Shown here piece by piece: positions 24,518-31,243 of a DNA stretch of 64,000 nucleotides. The stretch covers positions 518,421 to 582,420 of the forward strand of contig NZ_KB900614.1 in assembly GCF_000379065.1 (NCBI RefSeq), written 5' to 3'. The notes beneath the pieces were generated by a model. It saw only the letters and a program-made list of their open reading frames with translations, did not search any database and was not told the DNA's origin. Positions within the stretch are counted from its first letter, which is position 1. The number at the start of each line of letters is the position of its first letter. Source of the DNA: Salinispora mooreana (GTDB taxonomy: Bacteria; Actinomycetota; Actinomycetes; Mycobacteriales; Micromonosporaceae). The position numbers were made by a program, and so were the translations under genes.

Positions 24518-24549
24518 CGCCCCGCCTAGCCTCAGGGCCAGGCGGGGCG
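24518..24549 (+). terminator. Late-operon terminator, possibly bidirectional
   Basis: Arms CGCCCCGCCT (24518-24527) and AGGCGGGGCG (24540-24549) are perfect, with loop AGCCTCAGGGCC, followed by TTTCG. Its left arm could alternatively pair with GGGCGGGG at 24493-24500, giving two exclusive hairpins. It separates the rightward lysis genes from the leftward PIN cassette. Confidence 0.78.
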
Positions 24550-24565
24550 TTTCGTCGTGTCGGGC
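24544..24565 (+). repeat. Direct repeat, left copy flanking the PIN cassette
   Basis: A 22-base element beginning GGGGCGTTTCGTCGTG matches positions 25932-25953 at 20 of 22 bases, in the same orientation. The two copies flank the PIN gene and its partner, which suggests the pair came in as a cassette or that a terminator-proximal sequence was duplicated. Confidence 0.6.
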
Positions 24566-24591
24566 CATCCGAGACACGCTCTTTGCCGGGT

Positions 24592-25053
24592 TCAGGCAGG
24601 AAACAGGGTCGGCTCGCCGATCTCGTACGGCTCCTCGATCCAGATGCCGTCCACACGCCTCGTCCGCAGCAGACCTTTATCCCAGGTCATCATCACGTTG
24701 ACGCCGGCCTCCGCAGCCGATGCAAGGTGGATTGCGTCGTAGTTGCCCAGGTGGTGCACGTAGGCATACTCCCGTGCCCGTAGGGCGATCCGCCGGGAAA
24801 ACTCGACCCGCACCAAGTTGGTGCTGTCTAGGGCATCTCGGCACCTGAGGTCAAGTTCGGGTGGGTAGGGATCGTTCTTACCCCAGCCCCTCACCTCGAC
24901 GTACGACAAGTCGGAGATCACGACCTCCAACTTCCTGGCTTCCGCTAGGCGCAGCACCGCAAGGACCGGCTCGCAGCCATCCTTTCCAGTGATGGCGTAG
25001 ATGAGGGTGTCCGAGTCGAGGTAAACCGAGGAAGGACGGTCAGGACGCGTCAC
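24592..25053 (-). CDS. PIN-domain ribonuclease, VapC-like toxin candidate
   Basis: A 153-residue PIN-domain protein. The four acidic positions of the active site are present: Asp13 (VYLDSDTLIY), Glu53 (LSYVEVRGWG), Asp106 (GNYDAIHLASAA) and Asp125 (MTWDKGLL). These coordinate metal for RNA cleavage in VapC toxins. It overlaps its upstream partner by 14 bases, so the two are co-translated from the right. The partner is 268 residues, far larger than usual VapB antitoxins. It could be a toxin-antitoxin or anti-phage pair carried by the prophage. Confidence 0.88.
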   Translation of the reverse strand: MTRPDRPSSVYLDSDTLIYAITGKDGCEPVLAVLRLAEARKLEVVISDLSYVEVRGWGKNDPYPPELDLRCRDALDSTNLVRVEFSRRIALRAREYAYVHHLGNYDAIHLASAAEAGVNVMMTWDKGLLRTRRVDGIWIEEPYEIGEPTLFPA

Positions 25054-25846
25054 GGATCTCCCTCAGGTAGTCCACCGGGTCCATGCCGCCCGTGAGATTG
25101 GGGTCAAGGCCGATCAGGTCAGTAACCGGTGCCCCTTGTAGCACGTCAAGTGACCTCATCTTGATGCTAATGGGATGGTCCTCGGCGTCGCGGGTGAGCC
25201 GGCCGGCCACCTCGACGCGTTCACCCAGCGCCGACCGGATCTCGTCGGTCTGGCTCGAGTCGAACGTGACCGCGATCCTGTCCCCAGTACGCTCGTGCCA
25301 CAGCCCGGCTTCGCGGCTGCCGTGTACCGAGATCGCGTCGAGGCGGCCAACTACTGACCCAATGGAATACCGCCGAGTCCTCACCGCCGCAGCCAGGTTC
25401 TTAGCGGCCTGTCGCGTCACCATGGCCCGCGGGCCTCGAGGTTCGCCGTCCTCGAGTAACTCCACGACCAAGCCGTCGGATACGACAAGGCCGAGCAGTT
25501 GCGCCAGATCCGCCCCGGACCGTGCGGCCTGCAGGGTCCACCCGGAGGGCAACCCTTCCTGATCTTCAGCGGTGGCTAGACCCATAATCGTCGTGCCGGC
25601 AAGCTCCTTGATCGTCACGGACGTAGCGCCGTCGGCGAGGCGGTTCGGGGCAAGCGTGGTGACGAGGCTACCGAGGCGCACCTCGGTGAAACTCCACGTG
25701 GTGTGGCCGCGGGAGACAGGCCGCTTGAGGGCGGCGTCTTCGAGGCGTGTAAGCAGAGCGAGGAACCGGTCAAGCACCGCGAGCGCGCGCCGTGCATCTG
25801 CCGATCCCTCCGGACCCGGCAGCGTGACCCGCAGTTCCGTGCTCAT
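25040..25846 (-). CDS. Partner of the PIN protein, putative antitoxin with OB-fold-like C-terminal half
   Basis: A 268-residue protein. Start taken at the ATG at 25844-25846; another ATG four codons upstream is possible. The N-terminal half opens with ELRVTLPGPEGSADARRALA, an alpha/beta segment. Residues about 155-235 read like an OB-fold barrel: SIGSVVGRLDAISVHG, DRIAVTFDSSQ, ALGERVEVAGRLTRD, then HPISIKMRSLDVL. The end, GGMDPVDYLREIRDAS, resembles C-terminal tails of antitoxins that occupy a toxin's active site. I do not recognise a named family. It is encoded first and overlaps the PIN gene. Confidence 0.72.
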   Translation of the reverse strand: MSTELRVTLPGPEGSADARRALAVLDRFLALLTRLEDAALKRPVSRGHTTWSFTEVRLGSLVTTLAPNRLADGATSVTIKELAGTTIMGLATAEDQEGLPSGWTLQAARSGADLAQLLGLVVSDGLVVELLEDGEPRGPRAMVTRQAAKNLAAAVRTRRYSIGSVVGRLDAISVHGSREAGLWHERTGDRIAVTFDSSQTDEIRSALGERVEVAGRLTRDAEDHPISIKMRSLDVLQGAPVTDLIGLDPNLTGGMDPVDYLREIRDAS

Positions 25847-25931
25847 ACCACCCACCATGTCACAGTCGTCCGACCCGGCGTACCGGCATAACGGCCCACC
25901 GCACCCTGAGGTCACGCGCAGCCCAGAAAAC

Positions 25932-25953
25932 GGGGCGCTTCGTCGTGTCCGGC
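25932..25953 (+). repeat. Direct repeat, right copy flanking the PIN cassette
   Basis: Begins GGGGCGCTTCGTCGTG; differs from 24544-24565 at two positions. It lies just beyond the start of the 268-residue partner gene and next to the stop of the small leftward gene ending at 25956. Confidence 0.6.
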
Positions 25954-25955
25954 GG

Positions 25956-26090
25956 CTATCCCGCCGTGCGCTCTTCAAGGTCCGCGCACAGCTCGGCGTA
26001 CGCCTCGGCCAGCACCGCGTCAACCGTCTTCGGCGCCCACGGCTGACCACAGCCCAGGCACTGTACGGCCGGATCGGTTGCGGGTTTCAC
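25956..26090 (-). CDS. Small phage protein with CxxC motif
   Basis: A 44-residue protein. A GTG at 26088-26090 follows GGGAGGCGAC, a good ribosome binding site, so this start is preferred to the longer frame. It contains QCLGCGQPW (one CxxC) and an acidic helix DAVLAEAYAELCADLEERT. It resembles the two other small CxxC proteins in this leftward operon, suggesting a set of paralogous zinc-binding proteins. Function unknown. Confidence 0.6.
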   Translation of the reverse strand: MKPATDPAVQCLGCGQPWAPKTVDAVLAEAYAELCADLEERTAG

Positions 26091-26152
26091 GTCGCCTCCC
26101 TGATAGCGGGGGTGACCCGGGGCCAGCATCACGCTGGCCCCGGGCCTGCGGG

Positions 26153-26350
26153 TCAGAAGGTCTGCCCGCCGCGGATCGAGCCCTCGAACGCGTCCCACTC
26201 GTCGGGGGTGAAGGCGAGGGCGGGGCCGTTGGGGTTCTTGCTGTCGCGCACGAACCGGCGGCCGGTCTCGTCCGCAGCAACCTCAACGCAGTTCGGGCTG
26301 CTGTTGTCGCAGCGCATCGGCTTCTTCCAGGTCAGCTCGTTCATGCTCAT
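26153..26350 (-). CDS. DUF397 protein
   Basis: A 65-residue protein with the DUF397 signature: ELTWKKPMRCDNSSPNCVEVA, then FVRDSKNPNGPALAFTPDEW and a C-terminal AFEGSIRGGQTF. In actinobacteria DUF397 genes usually sit next to an XRE/DUF5753 regulator and the pair is thought to work like a toxin-antitoxin or developmental switch. Here the XRE gene lies about 750 bases upstream (27103-27963), with three small genes between. ATG at 26350; an ATG two codons later is also possible. Confidence 0.85.
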   Translation of the reverse strand: MSMNELTWKKPMRCDNSSPNCVEVAADETGRRFVRDSKNPNGPALAFTPDEWDAFEGSIRGGQTF

Positions 26351-26568
26351 GAATCAACCTTTCGTTCGCCGGCCGTCTCATCCGGCCGGACATCTGTACG
26401 GGGTGGTGGGGGCGGTCCGAGTAGGTCATAGGTGAGGAGTCCGGCGTATGCCTCCGCCCAGGGCCAGCACCGCCGCGGGGTGCCACACACGGGGCAGCGG
26501 CCGTCGACCTGCTGGTGCTCGTTCAGGTCCCGCCACCAGCGGCGGACGGTCACCTCGGCCGGTGTCAC
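26347..26568 (-). CDS. Small phage protein with zinc-knuckle motif
   Basis: A 73-residue protein with GTG start at 26568. It has an N-terminal helix (VRRWWRDLNEHQQVDG), then RCPVCGTPRRC, a CxxC plus nearby Cys, and WPWAEAYAGLLTYDLLG. It shares the CxxC plus aromatic-AEAY pattern with the 25956-26090 protein. The stop overlaps the DUF397 start and its own start overlaps the stop of the next gene, so all are in one leftward operon. Confidence 0.62.
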   Translation of the reverse strand: MTPAEVTVRRWWRDLNEHQQVDGRCPVCGTPRRCWPWAEAYAGLLTYDLLGPPPPPRTDVRPDETAGERKVDS

Positions 26569-26792
26569 CGCCGGCTCCCGGCGCGCTGCGGGGGCGCCCA
26601 GTTGCCCTGCCCGACCGAGGTCAGGTAGCCGTATGCGGTCTTGGTGGGCGGGCACGGCCACCCGGACCCGCAGGTCGGGCACCGGTCCACGCGCGGCCAG
26701 TGCTCGGTGATGATCCGCCGGGCGGACAGGATCATCCGATTACGCAGCTGGACCGTCGACAGGCCGGGGCGGGGCCGGGCACCGGTGGCCAT
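26565..26792 (-). CDS. Small phage protein with CPTCG motif
   Basis: A 75-residue protein. ATG at 26790-26792 follows the stop of the upstream gene by overlap. A helix (STVQLRNRMILSARRIITEHW) precedes DRCPTCGSGWPCPPTKTAYGYL, a zinc-knuckle-like cluster. Similar zinc proteins with an N-terminal helix are common in actinobacterial integrative elements as small regulators. No named family recognised. Confidence 0.62.
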   Translation of the reverse strand: MATGARPRPGLSTVQLRNRMILSARRIITEHWPRVDRCPTCGSGWPCPPTKTAYGYLTSVGQGNWAPPQRAGSRR

Positions 26793-27022
26793 CACCGCTG
26801 GTTGGCCCGTTGCCAGGCGAGCGGGGTCAGCAGCGGACGGCTGTCGAAGATCACCGTCGGCTGGTCCCACAGTGGGCGGTAGGCGCCGGCCCGCGCCGCG
26901 TACCGGGTGGCGGGGCCGACCGCGTCCAGCCGTGCGGGTCGGCTCCGGGGTCGGCGGAATATGGTCGGTGTAGGTGCGGTATGGCCAGTGAGCCACCGCC
27001 AAGCGTTGCGAATGGTCGTCAC
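26792..27022 (-). CDS. Small basic phage protein, first gene of leftward operon
   Basis: A 76-residue basic protein with start at 27022. It opens MTTIRNAWRWLTGHTAPTP and is rich in Arg and Pro, with LWDQPTVIFDSRPLLTPLAW near the end. No motif recognised. It starts a set of five leftward small genes with overlapping ends (27022 to 25956), 81 bases from the XRE gene stop, so it may be read through from the XRE cassette. Confidence 0.55.
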   Translation of the reverse strand: MTTIRNAWRWLTGHTAPTPTIFRRPRSRPARLDAVGPATRYAARAGAYRPLWDQPTVIFDSRPLLTPLAWQRANQR

Positions 27023-27102
27023 GAATTCGCCTCCGTCACCGTGGAATGCTCCGTGATCAGAAGGCTACGAATCGTGCAGGTTGGTGCTCAACGATGTTGC
27101 GA

Positions 27103-27963
27103 CTAGTTGCGTCCGTCGAGCTGGGATAGCACGGTGATGACCAACGCGCGGGCGGGAGCCCCGTAGAGGGCGCTCGCCTGAAGCTGTTCGAACATCTGGC
27201 CGTAAAGGTCAATTTCCTGCGACCGGGTGACTTCGAGGCTGGCGGTGGGCGTCTCCAGCGCGACAAGCGAGTTGTCGAACATCCAGAAGCCAGCGGACGC
27301 TACTGCCGGGCGTTCGATCATCATCGGGATTATCCCCACCGATACGTTTGGCAGGGACATCACCGCGAGCAGCCGGTCGAGCTGTCCGGCCTGGGTTTCC
27401 GCCGACCCGAACCACGTTCGCAGTGCCTGCTCCTCCAAGACGACGACGAACCTCTTGCCCCGCTGGTAGATCACACGCTGGCGTTCCATGCGCACGGCGA
27501 TGGCCTCGTCGAGGTCATTGGGGGCCGAGAGGATGCCGATCCAAAATGACAGCATGGCGGCGGCGTAGTCGGCGGTCTGGAACAGGCCGGGGATGACGTT
27601 GTGCTCATAGATGCGGAACTGGGTGGTCTGCTCGTACCGCGCCACCGTGTGCGCTCCGAGAACCCGTTTCATGCCCGCTCGGGCCTGCCGCCGGAACTCC
27701 AGGTAGGCGGACTCAACCGCCCGCAAGGTGGCGATCAGGTCGTCGGCCTGGTCGTCCGCGCCGCACGCCTGACACCAGGTCCGAATGTCATGGTCGGTTG
27801 GGGGCTGCACCCCATGTTCGATCTTGCTGACTCGGGTGAAGTGTTGGCCCGTGGCCGTGGCGAGTGCCCGCCCGGTGAGCCCCGCATCCTTGCGGAGCTC
27901 ACGCAGACGAACACCCAGCGCCTCTTGTGCCTGCTGAGCGGCGCTAGGCGGGTTGGTAGCCAT
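27103..27963 (-). CDS. XRE-family regulator with DUF5753 C-terminal domain
   Basis: A 286-residue protein starting at the ATG at 27961-27963. N-terminal helix-turn-helix (RLRELRKDAGLTGRALATAT, then HFTRVSKIEHGVQPP), followed by the DUF5753 (Scr1-like) domain with YEHNVIPGLFQTADYAAAM, MERQRVIYQRGKRFVVVLEE and LSLPNVSVGIIPM-like segments, ending ALVITVLSQLDGRN. These proteins usually pair with DUF397 proteins in actinobacteria and act as DNA-binding regulators. Overlaps the DUF6879 gene by 20 bases. Probable lysogeny or cargo regulator. Confidence 0.93.
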   Translation of the reverse strand: MATNPPSAAQQAQEALGVRLRELRKDAGLTGRALATATGQHFTRVSKIEHGVQPPTDHDIRTWCQACGADDQADDLIATLRAVESAYLEFRRQARAGMKRVLGAHTVARYEQTTQFRIYEHNVIPGLFQTADYAAAMLSFWIGILSAPNDLDEAIAVRMERQRVIYQRGKRFVVVLEEQALRTWFGSAETQAGQLDRLLAVMSLPNVSVGIIPMMIERPAVASAGFWMFDNSLVALETPTASLEVTRSQEIDLYGQMFEQLQASALYGAPARALVITVLSQLDGRN

Positions 27964-28462
27964 GGTGAGGTACGGCCACCTTCCACACGGCATCAAACGA
28001 CGTGCGACACAACTTGATGTCCGCCGGATCGGTTGACGTCTCGTAGGCGGCGTTCAGCCCATCGCCGCTGTAGATCAGGAAGACCACCAGGCGGTCATCG
28101 AACAGGTAGAAGTCGTTACCGGGGATGCCGATGGACGACACGAGGCGCCGGGGAACCCAGCGAATGTCTTCGCCCGCGTCGACCATCGGGTGGGCGATGC
28201 TGAACGACCAACGCTGATAGTCACTAAGGGGCTCGGAGACAATCCGCGCCCGACGTGCTGTTCTGCCAGCCGCTACATGCCGGCGCAGGGTCGCGCACCA
28301 GTCGTCCAACCAGGCAAGGTCGTCGGGCTCTCCGGCCGCCCACTTGGCCATGTACGGCAGCTCAACCGAGGTTCCGTAGGAGTCCCGGGTTTCCAGGTGA
28401 CTCGACTCGTGCTCGAAGGTCCGCAGCAGGCGGTCGAACTCGTCGCTACTGATCGAGGTCAC
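27944..28462 (-). CDS. DUF6879-family protein
   Basis: A 172-residue protein. The N-terminus (DEFDRLLRTFEHESSHLETR, then YMAKWAAGEPDDLAWLDDWC) and the middle (RRARIVSEPLSDYQRWSF, then IRWVPRRL and DFYLFDDRLVVFLIY) fit DUF6879. Genes of this family commonly sit beside XRE/DUF5753 regulators in actinobacteria. It overlaps both neighbours and is probably part of one regulatory module. The molecular function is unknown. Confidence 0.85.
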   Translation of the reverse strand: MTSISSDEFDRLLRTFEHESSHLETRDSYGTSVELPYMAKWAAGEPDDLAWLDDWCATLRRHVAAGRTARRARIVSEPLSDYQRWSFSIAHPMVDAGEDIRWVPRRLVSSIGIPGNDFYLFDDRLVVFLIYSGDGLNAAYETSTDPADIKLCRTSFDAVWKVAVPHHGYQPA

Positions 28463-28664
28463 GGTTGTCCTGCCTGAAGAACTGGAGCATCCGATCCGGG
28501 ATCTCCACGCACGTCTCCCCCTCTGGAATGTCCATCTGCTCCAACGCCACTGGGTCCTCGACGATCCACCCCTGAACGACCCAGCTTCCTCGGTCAGTGC
28601 GGTACACGGTGGGCGAGCCTGTGGGATTCGACTTCGGGTCCTTGCCCATGAACGTTAAGCGCAT
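28446..28664 (-). CDS. Small conserved protein, first gene of the XRE/DUF6879 module
   Basis: A 72-residue protein. It opens MRLTFMGKDPKSNPTGSPTV and continues YRTDRGSWVVQGWIVEDP, a pattern I know as a conserved small actinobacterial protein placed ahead of DUF6879 and XRE genes. ATG at 28664; overlaps DUF6879 by 17 bases. The C-terminus is acidic with CVEIPDRMLQFFRQ. It may be an antitoxin-like or regulator partner. Confidence 0.75.
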   Translation of the reverse strand: MRLTFMGKDPKSNPTGSPTVYRTDRGSWVVQGWIVEDPVALEQMDIPEGETCVEIPDRMLQFFRQDNRDLDQ

Positions 28665-29151
28665 GATCGTCCCCTGTCATGCTCGTTGCGATGAATTGCG
28701 ATGCCGCCAGCGTGGTTGCAGCACTGCCTTGACGTCAAGAGCCCGGGCTGTCCGCTCGCAGCTGCCAGCACTCCCGCCCGCACGTCACGCCGTCACCTGT
28801 GCGTGTGGTCGCCTCAGGCGCGTCGCACTGTATGCATTCCCGTACACCCGCGGCCCTTGGATCTAGCGGATTTCGCCTCAGCCTATGCGTGTCGGACATT
28901 TAATTAGCCACAAAAGACGCGAATCCCGCTCGCGCGTATTGCCTGTCGATTGTGGATCTGCTATTACAATTGACCGGCAATGTGATCAAGCGGTGACGGG
29001 TCGTCACAAGCCGACGTGACCCCGTCGCTCACCACCACCCCCAATCCAGCACTCATCCACGACACGCCACGAGAACCCTGGCCATCTGGGTAGCACATAT
29101 GTTCGACTCACGTTCCTTGTCCGACACTCAGCGGAGGTCATCTACCACGCC
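28665..29151. other. Divergent intergenic region with palindromes
   Basis: About 490 bases between the leftward XRE module and the rightward membrane protein. It holds TTGCGATG twice in ten-base spacing (28686-28693, 28696-28703), the perfect palindrome CTTGACGTCAAG (28728-28739), an AT-rich stretch near 28895-28970 and the inverted repeat GTGACGGGTCGTCAC (28993-29007). TTGACC at 28970 could be a -35 box but no good -10 follows. These are probable regulator sites. I see no convincing gene. Confidence 0.5.
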
Positions 29152-29466
29152 ATGCGTCAGCCTCAGCCACCTCGCCGCCGCCCGCCCCTGATACTCATTG
29201 GCAGTCTCACAGGGTTCCTTACGATCGCGATCCTCGCCGTACTGGCCGCCACGGTCTACAGCCACGATGCGCCTATGACCGTTGGGATGGGGGGCCTCAT
29301 GCTCGCCGATGCCCTACTTGGCATCGCCAGCTCCGCCCTGCTCGTGGTAGGCCATATCCGTCGCTGGATTGATGATGCGGGCGATATCCGCTGGTGGTGT
29401 GGCTACAGCGCCGCCGTCAAGGATCTCGCCGACCATGGCGCGCTACCCAAGTCAGCTAATCGCTGA
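29152..29466 (+). CDS. Small membrane protein
   Basis: A 104-residue protein. After a basic Pro-rich start, two membrane segments are visible: LILIGSLTGFLTIAILAVLA (about 13-35) and LMLADALLGIASSALLVVGH (about 49-68), ending with a cytoplasmic tail with WWCGYSAAVKDLADHG. It lies between the lysogeny module and the integrase and reads the opposite way. Possible superinfection or host-membrane function; not recognised. Confidence 0.65.
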   Translation: MRQPQPPRRRPPLILIGSLTGFLTIAILAVLAATVYSHDAPMTVGMGGLMLADALLGIASSALLVVGHIRRWIDDAGDIRWWCGYSAAVKDLADHGALPKSANR

Positions 29467-29478
29467 CACAGCAACTCG

Positions 29479-30417
29479 CTAAGTGCCACCCATCACATCG
29501 ACGCGGTCATACGCCCGGCGAGCCCGGGCCGCCCTAGCGGATGCCCCGTAGTGCCGCAGCATCTGCGGTGAGTCCCACCCGGTCAGTTCCATTAGGTCGC
29601 CTTCCGCGCCGCCGGCATCCAGCCAGCGGTGTGCGAAGGTGTGTCGGAACATGTGCGGGTGCAGTTTGATGCCGAGTCGTTCGCCACGGCGGGCGATGAC
29701 CTGGTAGATGCCAGACGGCGTCATACCCTGCTCAAGACGACGCACTCCCAGCCATAGAGCTGACAGATTGGCCGCCTTGTGGCTGGCTCGGATTCGCTTG
29801 TACCGGTCAACCGCCTGGGCGCATTTGTAATCAAACTTGACTGTTCTCTGCCGGTCGCCCTTACCAGTGACGATTGCGGTCCGGTCCGCTACCGATACGT
29901 CGCCAATCTCCAGGCCGGCGAGTTCGGCGAGGCGAACCCCCGTACAGGCGAACATGCGCAATACGGCGGCATCCCGACGAGACTCGAAGTCACGCCCGTC
30001 CTCGGCGTCCTTGACCAGGCGCTGCATGTCGGCAAGCTCCAGAACCGGTACCAGCTTCTCCCCCAGCTTCGGGGCGGCTGGCGGCACGAAGCGCTCGAAC
30101 GGGTCCGGTAGATCTTCTTCCTCCGCGTGCCACTTGAAGAACTGCTGGAGGCAACGAGCGATGTTGTTGCGGTAGGACGCGGCGTACTCCTGGTCAGCGA
30201 GCCAGAGGAAGAACGCGCGCAGATGATCACGAGTAACCTCCGCCCAGGACTGCACGGGCTTGTGCTGGATCAGCCAGCCACCGAACCAGGAAACAGCGTC
30301 GGCGTACATCTCGCGAGTTCGGGCGCTCCTGCCGCGTATCCGTAGGTCCAAGACGAACGAGTCGATGAAGGGGCGAAGATGGCCCGGGTCGGGCCGGGAA
30401 TGTCTCACCATCGACAC
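29479..30417 (-). CDS. Tyrosine site-specific recombinase (prophage integrase)
   Basis: A 312-residue integrase. The N-terminal core-binding domain has TREMYADAVSWFGGWL and YRNNIARCLQQFFKWHAEE. The catalytic domain has the Arg in CTGVRLAELAGL, Lys in GKGDRQR, the HMFRHTFAHRWLDAGG box (His-x-x-Arg) and the Tyr in SPQMLRHYGAS. It lies 135 bases from the tRNA-Val gene at the end of the prophage, as usual for integrases that use a tRNA 3' end as target. No separate excisionase is certain. Confidence 0.95.
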   Translation of the reverse strand: MSMVRHSRPDPGHLRPFIDSFVLDLRIRGRSARTREMYADAVSWFGGWLIQHKPVQSWAEVTRDHLRAFFLWLADQEYAASYRNNIARCLQQFFKWHAEEEDLPDPFERFVPPAAPKLGEKLVPVLELADMQRLVKDAEDGRDFESRRDAAVLRMFACTGVRLAELAGLEIGDVSVADRTAIVTGKGDRQRTVKFDYKCAQAVDRYKRIRASHKAANLSALWLGVRRLEQGMTPSGIYQVIARRGERLGIKLHPHMFRHTFAHRWLDAGGAEGDLMELTGWDSPQMLRHYGASARAARARRAYDRVDVMGGT

Positions 30418-30495
30418 ATGGTACGCCCATGAATTCTTCTAAGCGAGTACTGCGTGAGCGGCTAAGCAAGATCGAGACAGTGTCCGGGGCGAAGA

Positions 30496-30539
30496 AAAGG
30501 CCCGATGACCTTGGCGTTTCCGCAGGTCATCGGGCCTTT
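30496..30539. terminator. Perfect 15-base hairpin between integrase and tRNA-Val
   Basis: Arms AAAGGCCCGATGACC (30496-30510) and GGTCATCGGGCCTTT (30525-30539), with a 14-base loop; T-run on the + strand and, by symmetry, on the - strand. It lies 12 bases from the 3' end of the tRNA and would end tRNA transcription leftward. Confidence 0.85.
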
Positions 30540-30551
30540 GTTGGTACAGGG

Positions 30552-30623
30552 TGGGCGCGGCAGGTTTCGAACCTGCGACCCCTCGCTTGTAAGGCGAGTG
30601 CTCTCCCACTGAGCTACGCGCCC
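30552..30623 (-). tRNA. tRNA-Val (anticodon TAC)
   Basis: On the reverse strand the sequence starts GGGCGCGTAGCTCAGTGGGA and has a 7-base acceptor stem (GGGCGCG/CGCGCCC). The anticodon stem CTCGC/GCGAG has loop CTTACAA, giving anticodon TAC (Val, codon GTA). The T arm AGGTTCGAAACCT is canonical. The discriminator is A, and the genome does not encode CCA (next bases CCC). All arms are intact, so the gene should be functional. The adjacent integrase suggests it served as attachment site. Confidence 0.96.
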
Positions 30624-30625
30624 CG

Positions 30626-30680
30626 GGCGCCGGTGAGACGGGCCGGAGGCTGGCAAGCTTACCCTGCCGCCACCGGCGCC
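30626..30680 (-). terminator. Inverted repeat between ahpE-like gene and tRNA-Val
   Basis: Perfect 10-base arms GGCGCCGGTG (30626-30635) and CACCGGCGCC (30671-30680) with a 35-base loop. Lies after the end of the peroxiredoxin gene (leftward) and before the tRNA. The long loop makes termination uncertain. Confidence 0.4.
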
Positions 30681-30701
30681 GCCCCGACGGCCGATCCGGT
30701 G

Positions 30702-31169
30702 TCAGGCGGCCGCCACCTCGGCCAGCGCCTTACGCCAACCCTGCTGGTCACGGGCCTCACCCGGCATGTTCATCTCGGCGAAACGGACCACACCCGCCTT
30801 GTCGATGACGAAGGTGCCCCGGTTGGCGATGCCGGCGACGTCGTTGAAGACCCCGTAGGCCTGGGCGACCGAGCCGTGCGGCCAGAAGTCGGAGAGCAGT
30901 GGGAACTGGTAGCCCTCCCGGTCTGCCCAGATCTTGTGGGCATACACCGAGTCAACGCTGACGGTGAGCACCTGAACGTCGTCATTGACGTACTGGTTCA
31001 GGTTGTCCCGTACCTCGCACAGCTCACCCTGGCAGACACCGGAGAAGGCGAGTGGGTAGAAGACCAGGAGCACCGCGCGCTTGTCTCGGAAGTCGGCGAG
31101 CCGAACCTCCTGGTTGTTCTGGTCCTTGAGCATGAAGTCCGGCGCCTGCGCGCCAACCTCGATGGACAT
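30702..31169 (-). CDS. ahpE: AhpE/BCP-type peroxiredoxin with two cysteines
   Basis: A 155-residue peroxiredoxin that reduces hydrogen peroxide and organic peroxides. The active site is YPLAFSGVCQGELC: peroxidatic Cys46 with Pro39 and, five residues on, Cys51. Mycobacterial AhpE is a one-cysteine enzyme with QGEL then a non-Cys residue; the Cys51 here gives the BCP pattern in which the second cysteine can resolve the first. The remaining sequence (ADREGYQFPLLSDFWPHGSV, IANRGTFVID) fits AhpE. Order ahpE-DUF3052-aceE matches that in mycobacteria. Confidence 0.9.
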   Translation of the reverse strand: MSIEVGAQAPDFMLKDQNNQEVRLADFRDKRAVLLVFYPLAFSGVCQGELCEVRDNLNQYVNDDVQVLTVSVDSVYAHKIWADREGYQFPLLSDFWPHGSVAQAYGVFNDVAGIANRGTFVIDKAGVVRFAEMNMPGEARDQQGWRKALAEVAAA

Positions 31170-31243
31170 ACGGAACTCCTTGCGGTCGGGTCAAACGTCA
31201 GGAAAGCCTGCCATACGGCGGGAGTTGAGCGGTACGGAGTCAG

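Larger units (their letters stand above)
1..30551. mobile_element. Integrated siphovirus-type prophage (right part; left end outside window)
   Basis: A continuous set of phage modules fills this stretch: replication and methylation, terminase, portal, capsid, connectors, tail, lysis, lysogeny regulators and a tyrosine integrase beside a tRNA gene. Start and stop codons of neighbouring structural genes overlap by 1 to 14 bases or lie a few bases apart, as in phage late operons. Structural genes read rightward, lysogeny genes and integrase leftward. The right boundary is inferred to be at or near the 3' end of the tRNA-Val gene (complement 30552..30623). The left attachment site is not in the window, so exact ends cannot be given. 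All core head, tail and lysis genes look intact, so the element could still be functional. Confidence 0.93.

Noticed and set aside
28597..28907. Rightward frames in the divergent lysogeny region
   Set aside because: Overlap the start of the conserved leftward gene, low-quality translation.
29152..29466. Small membrane protein as a second holin
   Set aside because: Far from the lysis genes and next to the integrase; lysogeny-side membrane protein more likely.
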